Shown here piece after piece: positions 11,376 through 20,344 of a stretch of DNA of 64,000 nt (positions within the stretch are counted from its first letter, which is position 1; every line of letters begins with the position of its first letter). The translations under genes were made by a program, and so were the position numbers. The notes under the pieces were generated by a model. It worked only from the letters and a program-made list of their open reading frames with translations. It made no database searches and was not told the DNA's origin. Origin of the DNA: Rebecca billardiae RCC1528 (Eukaryota > Haptophyta); the NCBI GenBank assembly GCA_965240325.2, contig OZ251234.1, positions 930,001 through 994,000 on the forward strand, written 5' to 3'.

Positions 11376-11975
11376 ATGGCGATGACGTCGCTCACGGCAA
11401 TGCTTGCTATCGGCTTCGCAGGCCACCCGCCGCGGCTGCATCTGGCGCGTGCGCGGACGCTCGGGCAACCCATGGGGACACGTGTGAACGCCATCATGGC
11501 CGATGACGAGCAGGTCTCGCGCGCGAAGGGCTTTGGCGCGGACGCGGAGGCGCGCGCAGCCAAGAAGCTGGACGCGCTGCGCACGCCGGAGCAGCGCAAG
11601 CGGCTGGAGCAGAAGGCAGAGCGCCTGGAGCTCGAGGAAATGGTTCGCGAGGAAGGGCTCGACCAGATCCCGGAGGCCGTCAGCGATCGGATGATGAATC
11701 GCATGCTCACCTTCCTCGGCGTGCCGCTCTTCCTCGGTGTGGCCTCGTTTGTTGGCTTCATCGTTGCCGCACGCGTCTTCGACACGACTGTCCGACCGAC
11801 AACCGTCGCGACGACGACTCAGGCCATCTTCGCGCTCGCACTGATCGGCATCACATACGGCCCGCTCTCCGCCTCTTGGGACGAGGATCGCGAGGGGAGC
11901 TTCTTCGGCTTCGAGGAGGTGAAGAAGAACATCGACAGCCTGTTCGAGTCGATGAAGTCTGATGTGACGAAATGA
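11376..11975 (+). CDS. PAM68: PAM68-like photosystem II assembly protein
   Basis: The 199-aa protein belongs to the PAM68/DUF3464 family, thylakoid membrane factors that help early photosystem II assembly. The family core is clear: an acidic/basic stretch ending IPEAVSDRMMNRM, a first membrane segment (FLGVPLFLGVASFVGFIV), a second (AIFALALIGITYG), and the hallmark LSASWDEDREGSFFGFEE just before the C-terminus. The first about 45 residues are hydrophobic then Arg-rich, consistent with plastid targeting. No intron is needed. The neighbouring glycosylase is transcribed divergently and shares no obvious pathway. Confidence 0.9.
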   Translation: MAMTSLTAMLAIGFAGHPPRLHLARARTLGQPMGTRVNAIMADDEQVSRAKGFGADAEARAAKKLDALRTPEQRKRLEQKAERLELEEMVREEGLDQIPEAVSDRMMNRMLTFLGVPLFLGVASFVGFIVAARVFDTTVRPTTVATTTQAIFALALIGITYGPLSASWDEDREGSFFGFEEVKKNIDSLFESMKSDVTK

Positions 11976-13236
11976 CCACTGCTGTTACTACCAATACGCC
12001 ACCATCCGTCTTGGGCGTCTGACTGAGTGTCGCAGAGTGAGCCTGGCTTTCCCAGGAGGGGCGCGCCTGTCGACAGTCCCCTGTACTATGATCTACTGCA
12101 TATATATCTGATGACTTCAGAGATTCAGTAATTAATATAAAAGTGATTAACTGTCTTAACTGATGAGTACGGCTACAAGCAGCTAGCATAGTATGAGTAT
12201 CGTCGTCATACCGTGTCGTACGCAGACTACGACGATTTATATAATCATTAAAAAAACCGACGACGCCTGATAGGCTGAATACAGCGCAGGCAGGTGTTTG
12301 GCGCGGCGGCTGGCACTCTCGAGATGGCTGGGATACGACATCCAGGTGCAGCACCCTCCCCGTGTGGTGTCAGAGCGCGCTCTCGAGCGCGTGCCTCCGA
12401 GCGAGCTCGCGCGCCGGGGCGGCCGCTTGCTGCAATGGCATAACCAATGGCCGCCTCGTCCTCGATGAGGTGCGGCAACGCGCCCCTCACCTGCCTGCGC
12501 CGGTCTGTTTTGAGTCAGGCGGTGTCTTTGTGCAGCCGTTGGTTGGATCATGGATGGCGTCAATCACGCCTTATTCCTTAACCAAGTGTGCACGTTAATA
12601 AAACATATACATAGCAGTAAACTGTATATATATATACTCAGAATAATAGTTATTAGTGAATTGACGTCAGACTGGCTTTAGAATTAGAAGTTCCGGCGCC
12701 ACTCGTATGTGTATAACGTCACTCACTGAGTCACCGGCGGCCCTACTGTAACGTGTCTACGTTCGCGTAAGCCTGAGTAAGTCAGAATGGCATCATTTAT
12801 TCATTACAACACCGGTACAATACTGAACTGTATAGCAGTAGTAGAGTCTAAGTACCGCCACGTGTCCGACGTAGTACTAATATTCCGCGGCCGGAGTCCC
12901 GCGGCCCGCGGCCGGCGGGTGCCACTCCTACGCGTCGTCGTCGGTCTCGCAGTCGCAAGCGCCAGCCGGCCGCGACCCGCGTGACCCGCGGTGCCGCCGT
13001 GACGCGCCGTCAGATGAAGCCTCGCCGACCCTCTCGGACTCGCGGACCTCGCTCGATCCCGCGTTCACGACGGCGTGTGCTCGAGCCCGGCGTGGGCATC
13101 ATCGTCGAGTGCGACAGCCGACGTTCGTCATTCAGTCCTGCGGCTGCGTGCTCGCGTGCACGCGCATCGGCCACCCATGGAGGATCGCCTCGCGCGCACT
13201 TCTCGCGCCGTCCGTCCGAGAAGACTGGCCGCGCAA
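11976..13236. other. Intergenic region with a dispersed repeat
   Basis: This lies between the convergent PAM68 and Nse3 genes. It includes a copy of a dispersed repeat (12281-12628). The remainder is AT-richer spacer in which no gene is supported. Confidence 0.6.
12281..12628 (+). repeat. Dispersed repeat family R1, copy 1
   Basis: This about 350-bp segment recurs, inverted, at 44247-44532 and 49544-49829, and its end recurs at 21576-21678. Shared blocks include GGATGGCGTCAATCACGCCTT, CAAGTGTGCACGTTA and a terminal GTAAACTGTA. This copy has several small insertions relative to the others. It is probably a non-autonomous transposable element; no coding capacity is seen. Confidence 0.75.
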
Positions 13237-14299
13237 TCACGAGGACCGCCGCCCACGCCGCCCACTCGCCTGCGTGCGCGGCTGCGCCTCCGGCGGCTGC
13301 GTGCCCTGCGACGCGGCGAACTGGTCCTTGCACGCCTCGGCGAGCGCGCCCCAAGCGTCCTCGTTCAGCTCGACCGGCGCGCGCGGGCCCTCGATCAGCA
13401 CCTTCTCGTTGTCCGGACCGCCCGCCCTGTGCGCCGCGCGGGGCAGGCGGGGAGGCGGGCGTCGGCGCGGCGGGGGGCGCGCGGCGCGCCGCGCGGCGCG
13501 CGCACTTGGAGTACTGCAGGTACATGTCCTTGACCATGCGCTTGGAGATGACCTCTTCGAGCGGCGGGAAGGGCCGCGCCAGCCGCGTCTGCTCGTTAAG
13601 CCCGATCGTGCGGAGCACGGTGAAGAGCGTCTTCTCGCTGACGCGCTTGTCCGAGTGGCGGATGATGCCGATCGTCACGAGCACGAGCGCGAGGTAGAGC
13701 TCCTCCTCTTTGGGCACCTCCGGCTCCATGCCCCGCGGGTGCTTGAGGGTGTTGACGAGCACAAGGCGCGCGTTGGCCGACTTGGCCGCCTGCGTCTCGA
13801 CCGGCTCGTTCTCCGCGGCGGCGCCGTGCGGGCCCTTCTTCGACTCCTCGTCCATCGCGTGGCTGTCCTTCAGCAGCTGGATGTCCATCCCGAAAGTCTC
13901 CTTGAGCTTCGTCCTCGCGTGCTCGAGCGCATAGTCGAGCATCCGACCGCCCGCATGGCCGCCCTTCTCGCTCAGCACCGCCTTGCGCAGATCGGCGCGT
14001 GTGACACCCCGCTTGCTGTGCTCGTGGAAGAGGAAGTAGCGGCCGATCTCGGCGGCGATGCGGTCACGCTCGTCGTCGGGCATGTTGATTTGCGTGCCCT
14101 GCGTGGGCTGCTCCTCGCGGTCGTCGTCCGACTCCTCCGGCTGGGTGCGTGCAGCCTACGCGAGGCGGGCGCGGTGTGGTGGGTTGATCAGGCAAACGAG
14201 GGCGCCGAGATGCGACGCGCGCGCCACGCGGCCTGGGTGCGGTGGTACCTTCTTTCGCTGCGAGCCGGCGCCCTCCCCGCTCGTGCGCTTTGGGGCCAT
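13237..14299 (-). CDS. NSE3: Nse3 / MAGE-domain subunit of the SMC5-SMC6 complex
   Basis: Exons are 14299-14249, 14140-13506 and 13426-13237; introns of 108 and 79 bp start GTACCA and GTGCGC and end CAG. The joined frame is 876 bp (291 aa) and closes exactly. The MAGE fold spans about residues 35-240: GRYFLFHEHSKRGVTRADL matches the first winged helix. The second winged helix contains VTIGIIRHSDKRVSEKTLF, a run ending VKDMYLQYSK, and, after the last intron, a short strand ending EGPRAPVELNED. The N-terminus is short, basic then acidic, as in Nse3 proteins. In other eukaryotes Nse3 binds Nse1 and Nse4 and DNA in the SMC5/6 repair complex. A retrotransposon now begins 73 bp upstream of its start codon. 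Confidence 0.85.
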
Positions 14300-14371
14300 G
14301 ACGCGCCCCCCGAGAGCCTCGCGCGTAAGCGCCGCGGTGCACTGGTCGATCGGCCAACGGTGAAAGGCTTC

Positions 14372-14685
14372 TGCTCTGTCACTCACTGTTCCATGGGTTT
14401 GCATCGTCATCGTGGTCCGGGCGGTGAGCACGGGTTTCCCGAGGGCGGCCGAGGTTCATGCATGGCCGCCGCCGCCATCGGCCAGCCCGCTGCGCCGCGC
14501 GCCGGCTGCTTCGTCGCGAGTGCTCGACGGAGCGCGCTGCTATTACGCGCGCCGGTGCACCGGCGCGGCGCGTGCCGTCGCCAACGGCGCGGCGCGCTCG
14601 TGCTCCGCCCGAGGAGGGGGCCAAAACTTGGTCACCTCCCCACTCTGTTGACTCGTGTGGCTCCTGTGAGGATCCACACGCGTCA
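14372..14685 (+). repeat. Split direct repeat A1
   Basis: Left terminal repeat, 314 bp, from TGCTCTGTCACTCACTG to CACACGCGTCA. It matches A2 with only a few differences. Confidence 0.9.
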
Positions 14686-14781
14686 ACTCCGCGGCGCCTT
14701 CGGCTCCGCGTGACAAGCTACCTCCCCGCCGGCCTCCTGCCGGCGAAGCTCTTCTCTCCGTCGAAGAGGCGCTCGGGGATC

Positions 14782-16128
14782 ATGTCCGCCAAGCGCACCA
14801 CCCCTCCTACTCCTGCCGCTGGCGACGAGCGCGGCGAGAACCAGGAGGAAATGATTGCCGGCGCGCGCGCGACGACGGACGCGCGCGTGCCACCCGCGGG
14901 CCAGGCGCGCCGGAGCGCGCGCCTGGGCACCGGCCCCAAGACCAACGCCGAGACCGGCGACGCCGCGCGCGGCGGCGTCTCCGGCGCTCCTCCGCGCTCC
15001 ACGGCGCGCGCTGCGGCGCGCGCTGCGGGCTCGGCCGCGGCGTGCGACGACGACGACGGCGACGGCGGCGGCGACGACGACGAGGACTGCTCTGGCCTCG
15101 AGGGCGACGAGGGCGGGGACGCGGACGGGGACGGCGATGGCGGTCGGCCGCCGACACCGGACCCACTGCGCCGCGCCGCTCTGCCCGGCGCTTCGCCCCG
15201 GGCCGGCTCCGGCCTTGAGCGTCTCTCCGAGCAGGTTGAGTCGATCGCCACGTCCATGTCGGCCTTTCAGGACGTGATGAGCTCGCTCGTCGAGCGCATG
15301 GACGCGCAGGGCGCCGCGATCGAGGCGCTGCAGACGCGCGAGCAGGACGGCCGCGGCGTCAACTCGGAGGACGAGGCCGGCCGGCGTTACGCCCCGGTCG
15401 CCGACAACAACCCGTTCCTCCGCACCGTCAACATCCCGGGGGGCCAGAAGGTGAAGCCCCAGCTCTTCACCGAGTACGGCAACTGGGCGATCCAGCGTCT
15501 CCACAAGGGTCACGGGGAGCTGCGCCAGCAGTCGGCGGTTTGCCGCAGCGTCGTGCTCAACTCGTCGTGCCTCTTCTCGCTCTTCAACGCGGAGCGGGAG
15601 CTCGAGGCGATCATCGCGGACCTGAACGCGGGCGAGGAGATCACGGGCGACGACGTGCAGCGCGTGCTCAACACGGTCGACGGCGTTTCCAAGATGCTCC
15701 ACCGCGCCTACTCGCTCGACTTGGTGCGCGCGCGCTTCCCGAAGGAGCTCAACGCGGCGCAGCGCGCCGAGCTCGACTTCATCTCCGAGTTCGTCGAGCG
15801 CCGGATCGACGCGGCGGACGGGGTCCCGCTCGACGCCGACGTCGCGCGCGCGCAGGAGGAGTACTTCCGCGCGGCCAAGGCCTCGCACCTGCGCGTGCTG
15901 GCGGCGACGGGCCGCGGCTTGGGCGGCGTCGAGGCCGATGGTGGCTCGGACACGGGCGCGCACTCGGAGCTCGGCGGCGGCGGCGGACGCCACGGCGGCG
16001 GCGGCGCAGGTCGCGGCTCCGGCCTCCGCGGCCGCGGTGGCGGCGGCGGCGGCGGCGGCTCGGGCCGTGGGGCCGGCGGCGGCGGCAGGGGCGCTGCCGC
16101 CGGCGCGCAGCGCGCCTCTCGCAAGTGA
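14782..16128 (+). CDS. Gag-like protein of the retrotransposon
   Basis: This 448-aa frame is the first of the element. It starts with a charged, acidic, low-complexity stretch. A short helical segment (ESIATSMSAFQDVMSSLVER) that could oligomerise follows. A folded-looking core (about residues 200-390) comes next, and the protein ends in a Gly/Arg-rich RGG-like tail that could bind RNA. No zinc knuckle is visible. The frame is open upstream into A1; the ATG at 14782 is chosen because it is the first Met after the repeat. Position and composition, not similarity, support the gag assignment. Confidence 0.7.
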   Translation: MSAKRTTPPTPAAGDERGENQEEMIAGARATTDARVPPAGQARRSARLGTGPKTNAETGDAARGGVSGAPPRSTARAAARAAGSAAACDDDDGDGGGDDDEDCSGLEGDEGGDADGDGDGGRPPTPDPLRRAALPGASPRAGSGLERLSEQVESIATSMSAFQDVMSSLVERMDAQGAAIEALQTREQDGRGVNSEDEAGRRYAPVADNNPFLRTVNIPGGQKVKPQLFTEYGNWAIQRLHKGHGELRQQSAVCRSVVLNSSCLFSLFNAERELEAIIADLNAGEEITGDDVQRVLNTVDGVSKMLHRAYSLDLVRARFPKELNAAQRAELDFISEFVERRIDAADGVPLDADVARAQEEYFRAAKASHLRVLAATGRGLGGVEADGGSDTGAHSELGGGGGRHGGGGAGRGSGLRGRGGGGGGGGSGRGAGGGGRGAAAGAQRASRK

Positions 16129-18535
16129 GGCGCGGCGAGGGGGCCCGCCGGCGCGGCGCGGTGGCGGGGGTGGCGGTGGCGATCGCTCGCCGCCGCCTCC
16201 CCCGCTGCCCCGACGTGCGCGCCCACTGGGGCGCGACGCCGGGCCGGCGCCGCCCCCTCGCCACCGGCCGCGCGCGCGCGCGGGCGACTCCCCACTTGGG
16301 AGCGCGCGCGCGCGCGGCCGGTCGCCGACTCCGCGCCCGGCCTTCCGGGCGCGCGAGCGGGCGGACGCGACATCGCGCCCGCCCGACCGGCGGAGCCGGC
16401 CCCCGTCGTCGGGGGCCGGCTCCTGGCCCGCCCGCATGGGCGGGCCGCAGCTCGCCCACGGTGGCGACTCGTCATCCCCGCCGGCGCGGCGCGCCCCGAC
16501 GCCGCCGCCGGCCGTGCGCAGCTCGCCCAAGCTGCGCCACCGCGTCCGCCGGCAGCTGGCCGAATGGCAGCGTGCCGGCGCGTCCCCGCGCGTGCTGCGA
16601 TGGCTGCGCGAGGGCGTGCGCTGCCCGTGGCTTCGCGGGCGGCCGCCTCCGCCCTTCCACTTGGGCGAGAGCCTGACGGACGCGACGCCCGAGCAGCTCG
16701 CTTTCCTCGAGCAGGAGACCGCGCGCTGCCTGGCGACGGGCGCGTGGGAGCCGGCGGAGTGCCGCTCGCACGTGAGCCGGGCCTTCCTCGTGCCCAAGCC
16801 CACCCCGCCCGGGGCGCCACCCAAGTGGCGCCTGGTGGTCGACCTCCGCGCGCTGAACGAGTGGTGCGCGCCGGCCAGCTGCCGCTACGAGTCCCTCCGG
16901 CGGCTGCAGCGGCTCGCGCGTCGAGGCGATTGGATGCTATCCTTCGATCTGCAGGATGGATACCACGCCATCGGGATCCATCCCGAGCACCGGCGCTACT
17001 TCACGTTCAGCCTGCCGGGGCCCGACGGCGCGCCGCGCTACTTCCAGTGCGCGGCGCTGCCCTTCGGCTGGAACCTCAGCCCATACGTCTTCACCAAGGT
17101 GATGCGCGTGATGGTGCAGCAGCTGCGCGCGCCGCGCGCGGCGCCGCGCGTGGCTCAGCGCGCGGGCGCGCTGAGCGCGGCGGCGCGCGCGCTGCTGCGG
17201 CGCGTCCGACGGCGCGACCCGGCGGCGCGCGGGATGCGGGTGCTGCCGTACGTGGACGACTTCCTCATCGTCGCCCCCTCCCGCGACAGCTGCCTCGCGT
17301 GTCGGCGCTTCGTCCAGCAGCTGCTCGACCGGCTCGGCCTTGTCCGCCATCCGGACAAGGGCTTCTGGGAGCCGACGCAGCGGCTCGAGCACCTCGGCAT
17401 CGAGGTGGACACCGCGCGCGGCCTCTTCCTCGTGCCGCCGCGCAAGCAGCAGCAGATCGCAGCCCAGGCTCGCGAGCTGCTCTGCGTCGCCGCGAGCCGC
17501 CGCCGGCTCGTCTCGGCGATCCAGCTGTCCTGCCTGGTGGGCCGCGCTCAGTCGGTGCACCTCGCGTGCCCGGCCGCGCGCTTCTACCTGCGCGAGCTGC
17601 ACACGGTCATCGCGTCCCGCGCGTCGTGGGGCTCGCTCGTGCGGCTCACGCGGCAGGCGCTGCGCGACCTCCGCTGGTGGGCGGCGTTGCCCACCGCGGC
17701 GGTGAGCCGGGCGATCTGGCGCTCGCCGGCCGAGGTCACCTTGCACTGCGACGCGAGCCGCCGCGGCTGGGGCGGCATGCTGGAGGAGACAGTGCCAGCG
17801 CACGGGTTTTGGACGCCGCGCGAGCGAGGCCACCACATCACGTACCTCGAGCTTCTCGCGGTACAGCGCTCGCTCGACGCGTTCATCTCGCGCCTGCGTG
17901 GGCGCGCCGTCCTCCTATGGGAGGACAACCAGGCGGTGCGGCAGATCCTCACGGCGGGCACGTCGCGCTCGCGCGAGTTGATGCGGCTGCTGCGCCGCGT
18001 CTGGTGGCTACTCGACTCGGAGGGCATCGACCTGCGGGTCGAGTACATCCGCTCCGAGGACAACGTCGGGGCGGACTCGCTCAGCCGGCTGCGCGCGGAG
18101 GACGAGACGTCGCTGCGCCCGGCGGCCTTTGCGGCGCTCGAGCGCCGCTGGGGGCCGCACACGATCGATCGCTTCGCGGCGCCGGACAATCGGCTGCTCG
18201 CGCGCTGCAACGCGCTGACTCCGGCGGGCGGCGCGGTCGAGGCGGTGAACGCCTTCTCGCGCGATTGGCGCGGCGAGAACAATTACGTCTTCCCGCCGAC
18301 GCGGCTGCTCGACCAGGTCGCGCAGCTGCTCGAGGAGCAGCGCCCCGACGCGACGGTGGTCGCGCCGTACTGGCCCGCGCAAAGCTGGTTTCAGCGCCTC
18401 TTCGAGCTCTCGGCCGATCTCGTGCTGCTGCCGGCCAGCAGCTCGGTGGACGTGCACCCGGCGGCGTCGCCGCGGGTCATGCGGGCAACGCACCTCGCGC
18501 CGCTTGCGGTTTTCCGCTTGCGGCGGCGCGGGTGA
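15938..18535 (+). CDS. Reverse transcriptase-RNase H of the retrotransposon
   Basis: This 865-aa frame overlaps gag by 191 bp in another phase. The first about 260 residues are Pro/Arg/Ala-rich. The RT then shows WRLVVDLRALNEW, SFDLQDGYHAIGI, LPFGWNLSPYVFTKVM and the catalytic YVDD box at about residue 438. RNase H follows with LHCDASRRGWGG, YLELLAVQ, WEDNQAV and SEDNVGADSLSR carrying the acidic residues. The C-terminal block (DRFAAPDNRLLARCN, PYWPAQSWF) is the extension usual after RNase H in DIRS-type elements. The true translation start may be downstream of 15938. Confidence 0.92.
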   Translation: MVARTRARTRSSAAAADATAAAAQVAAPASAAAVAAAAAAARAVGPAAAAGALPPARSAPLASEARRGGPPARRGGGGGGGDRSPPPPPLPRRARPLGRDAGPAPPPRHRPRARAGDSPLGSARARGRSPTPRPAFRARERADATSRPPDRRSRPPSSGAGSWPARMGGPQLAHGGDSSSPPARRAPTPPPAVRSSPKLRHRVRRQLAEWQRAGASPRVLRWLREGVRCPWLRGRPPPPFHLGESLTDATPEQLAFLEQETARCLATGAWEPAECRSHVSRAFLVPKPTPPGAPPKWRLVVDLRALNEWCAPASCRYESLRRLQRLARRGDWMLSFDLQDGYHAIGIHPEHRRYFTFSLPGPDGAPRYFQCAALPFGWNLSPYVFTKVMRVMVQQLRAPRAAPRVAQRAGALSAAARALLRRVRRRDPAARGMRVLPYVDDFLIVAPSRDSCLACRRFVQQLLDRLGLVRHPDKGFWEPTQRLEHLGIEVDTARGLFLVPPRKQQQIAAQARELLCVAASRRRLVSAIQLSCLVGRAQSVHLACPAARFYLRELHTVIASRASWGSLVRLTRQALRDLRWWAALPTAAVSRAIWRSPAEVTLHCDASRRGWGGMLEETVPAHGFWTPRERGHHITYLELLAVQRSLDAFISRLRGRAVLLWEDNQAVRQILTAGTSRSRELMRLLRRVWWLLDSEGIDLRVEYIRSEDNVGADSLSRLRAEDETSLRPAAFAALERRWGPHTIDRFAAPDNRLLARCNALTPAGGAVEAVNAFSRDWRGENNYVFPPTRLLDQVAQLLEEQRPDATVVAPYWPAQSWFQRLFELSADLVLLPASSSVDVHPAASPRVMRATHLAPLAVFRLRRRG

Positions 18536-19632
18536 CCCCGCCGCACGTGGCGGGGCCTGCCCCGCGCGTGCCTTGGGCGGCGGCGGCCGCTCGCGCGTGG
18601 GCGGCGCAGCTGGGCGACACGCCGCAAACGGCGTTCGTTCTGGACACGCTCGCGTCCAGCCTACAGTCCAGCTCGGCTCGCGCATACGGCCGTCACTGGG
18701 CGGCCTTTGAGGCGTGGTGCGCGTCGCAGGCGGACTCGCCTGCGGCGCTGCCTGCCTCGACGGCGACGGTGCTGCGCTACCTCGCGCACATTGGCGCGCG
18801 CGGCACTGTCGCGGCGGACAGCCTGCAGCCGTACCTCTCCGCGATCAACGCGGTGCATCGCGACTTGCTGCTCGAGCGGCCCGCGATCGGCCCGGCGGTG
18901 ACCCGCTTTCGGCGGGGCCTCGCCAATCGGCAGCTGCAGGGCGGCCGCGCCGCAGAGCGGGTGTACCTCCCGGCGCGCGTCGTCTCCGAGGCGCTCGACT
19001 GGGCGCTGGGTGCGCGCGTGCGCGTCTCCGCGCGCGATCCGCGGCCTGCGCAGCTTTTCCGCGCTGCGGTCGCGGTGGTGCTCAACTTCGTCTGGTTCGC
19101 GCGCTCGGACACGGGCGCCGCGCTGCGCTGCTCCGACATCGACACGCAGCACGGCGGCATCGCGCTCGTCAACGTGCGCGAGAAGGGGCGCTCGCACCGG
19201 CGGCACTCGCGCGTGATCCGCATTCCGGAGGGCGCGCTGCCGGACGTGCAGCGCCTGCTGCGCAAGTGGGAGCGCTTGCGCGGGCCGGCGGCTCCCGGCG
19301 CGAGCTACTTTGCGCTGCCGTGGGAGCGCGGGCGCCGCTTCCGCGCTCCCGTGCTGGACGAGTGGCTGCAGCTCGTCCTGCACCACCTCGGGGCACGCGC
19401 GCCGCTGGGGCAGAAGTGGACGTCTCACTCGGCGCGCAAGGGCGCGGCGAGCGCGTCGAGCGCGATCAATGTTGTGCTCGACAAGATCTGCCACATGGGT
19501 GGCTGGTCGATCCGCTCGGCTGCGGTGCACGACTACATCGACCCGACGTGCATCGCTGACGACGCGTGCTGGCGGCTCTTCGGCTGGCTGGCACCGGCGC
19601 CGCCCCCGAGGTCTCTTCTTCATGGCAACTGA
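18532..19632 (+). CDS. Tyrosine recombinase (integrase) of the retrotransposon
   Basis: The domain occupies the frame that overlaps the RT-RNase H stop codon, in the -1 phase relative to it. It would insert the circular DNA copy by site-specific recombination. A SAM-like N-terminal core-binding region (LASSLQSSSARAYGRHWAAF) is followed by the catalytic domain. Visible candidates are the first Arg in FVWFARSDTGAALR, a Lys in VREKGRSHRR, the box WTSHSARKGAA giving HxxR, and the nucleophile Tyr in HDYIDPT. No suitably placed ATG exists at its start, so expression by frameshift or reinitiation is inferred. The frame remains open much further upstream, antisense to nothing recognisable; 18532 marks where the previous gene ends, not a proven start. 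Confidence 0.85.
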   Translation: MTPPHVAGPAPRVPWAAAAARAWAAQLGDTPQTAFVLDTLASSLQSSSARAYGRHWAAFEAWCASQADSPAALPASTATVLRYLAHIGARGTVAADSLQPYLSAINAVHRDLLLERPAIGPAVTRFRRGLANRQLQGGRAAERVYLPARVVSEALDWALGARVRVSARDPRPAQLFRAAVAVVLNFVWFARSDTGAALRCSDIDTQHGGIALVNVREKGRSHRRHSRVIRIPEGALPDVQRLLRKWERLRGPAAPGASYFALPWERGRRFRAPVLDEWLQLVLHHLGARAPLGQKWTSHSARKGAASASSAINVVLDKICHMGGWSIRSAAVHDYIDPTCIADDACWRLFGWLAPAPPPRSLLHGN

Positions 19633-19656
19633 TGGTCTTAACTGACTGTGGGCAAA
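19622..19656 (+). repeat. Split direct repeat B1
   Basis: A 35-bp repeat, beginning ATGGCAACTGATGG and ending GTGGGCAAA, identical to B2 at 20087-20121. Confidence 0.9.
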
Positions 19657-19978
19657 TGCTCTGTCACTCACTGTTCCATGGGTTTGCATCGTCATCGTGG
19701 TCCAGGCGGTGAGCACGGGTTTCCCGAGGGCGGCCGAGGTTCATGCATGGCCGCCGCCGCCATCGGCCAGCCCGCTGCGCCGCGCGCCGGCTGCTTCGTC
19801 GCGAGTGCTCGACGGAGCGCGCTGCTATTACGCGCGCCGGTGGCCCGGTGCACCGGCGCGGCGCGTGCCGTCGCCAACGGCGCGGCGCGCTCGTGCTCCG
19901 CCCGAGGAGGGGGCCAAAACTTGGTCACCTCCCCACTCTGTTGACTCGTGTGGCTCCTGTGAGGATCCACACGCGTCA
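19657..19978 (+). repeat. Split direct repeat A2
   Basis: A 322-bp internal copy of A1. It follows B1 without a gap and contains an extra GCCCGGTG near position 19850. Confidence 0.9.
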
Positions 19979-20086
19979 CCCGGCCTCTCCCACCCCTCTG
20001 TTGGGTCTGTGTGCGCACGCGGGAATAGCCCGCGTGCCGGGGCCATACCTCCCACTGGGAGGGCGTACACTTAAAGAGCGTAGCTT

Positions 20087-20121
20087 ATGGCAACTGATGG
20101 TCTTAACTGACTGTGGGCAAA
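20087..20121 (+). repeat. Split direct repeat B2, right end of element
   Basis: Identical to B1; marks the right terminus. The sequence between A2 and B2 (19979-20086) is unique. Confidence 0.88.
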
Positions 20122-20344
20122 CTTGGTATTAAAAGTCCTGCGCATCACCCGGACCCCCTGCGCTTGCTCAGACGCCGCAGCGTGCGCACTGCAGGCGCAG
20201 CGTGGTCGGGAGGGCAGTAGAAGACGAGATCCCGAAGGCGGGCACTCTGTCAGCACGGCCGCAAGCGCAGTGCAGCCGGCGTCACGCGGCCCCCTCACTG
20301 TTACTAGCTAGTGTTAGCGGCTACGCGTTCACTGCATCAGCCGC

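Larger units (their letters stand above)
14372..20121 (+). mobile_element. PAT/Ngaro-like tyrosine-recombinase retrotransposon
   Basis: This 5.75-kb DIRS-order element has split direct repeats in the order A1 - coding region - B1 - A2 - B2. A1 is 14372-14685 and A2 is 19657-19978, nearly identical except for an 8-bp insertion in A2. B1 is 19622-19656 and B2 is 20087-20121, identical over 35 bp. B1 abuts A2, which is the arrangement expected if a circular intermediate restores an intact junction. It encodes gag-like, RT-RNase H and tyrosine-recombinase frames. No DDE integrase or protease was seen. The three frames are open without in-frame stops, so the copy may be recent. Confidence 0.88.

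Noticed and set aside
16564-18531. Upstream extension of the recombinase frame (about 650 codons)
   Set aside because: It overlaps the conserved RT-RNase H in another phase and has shadow-frame composition; the recombinase domain begins near 18532.
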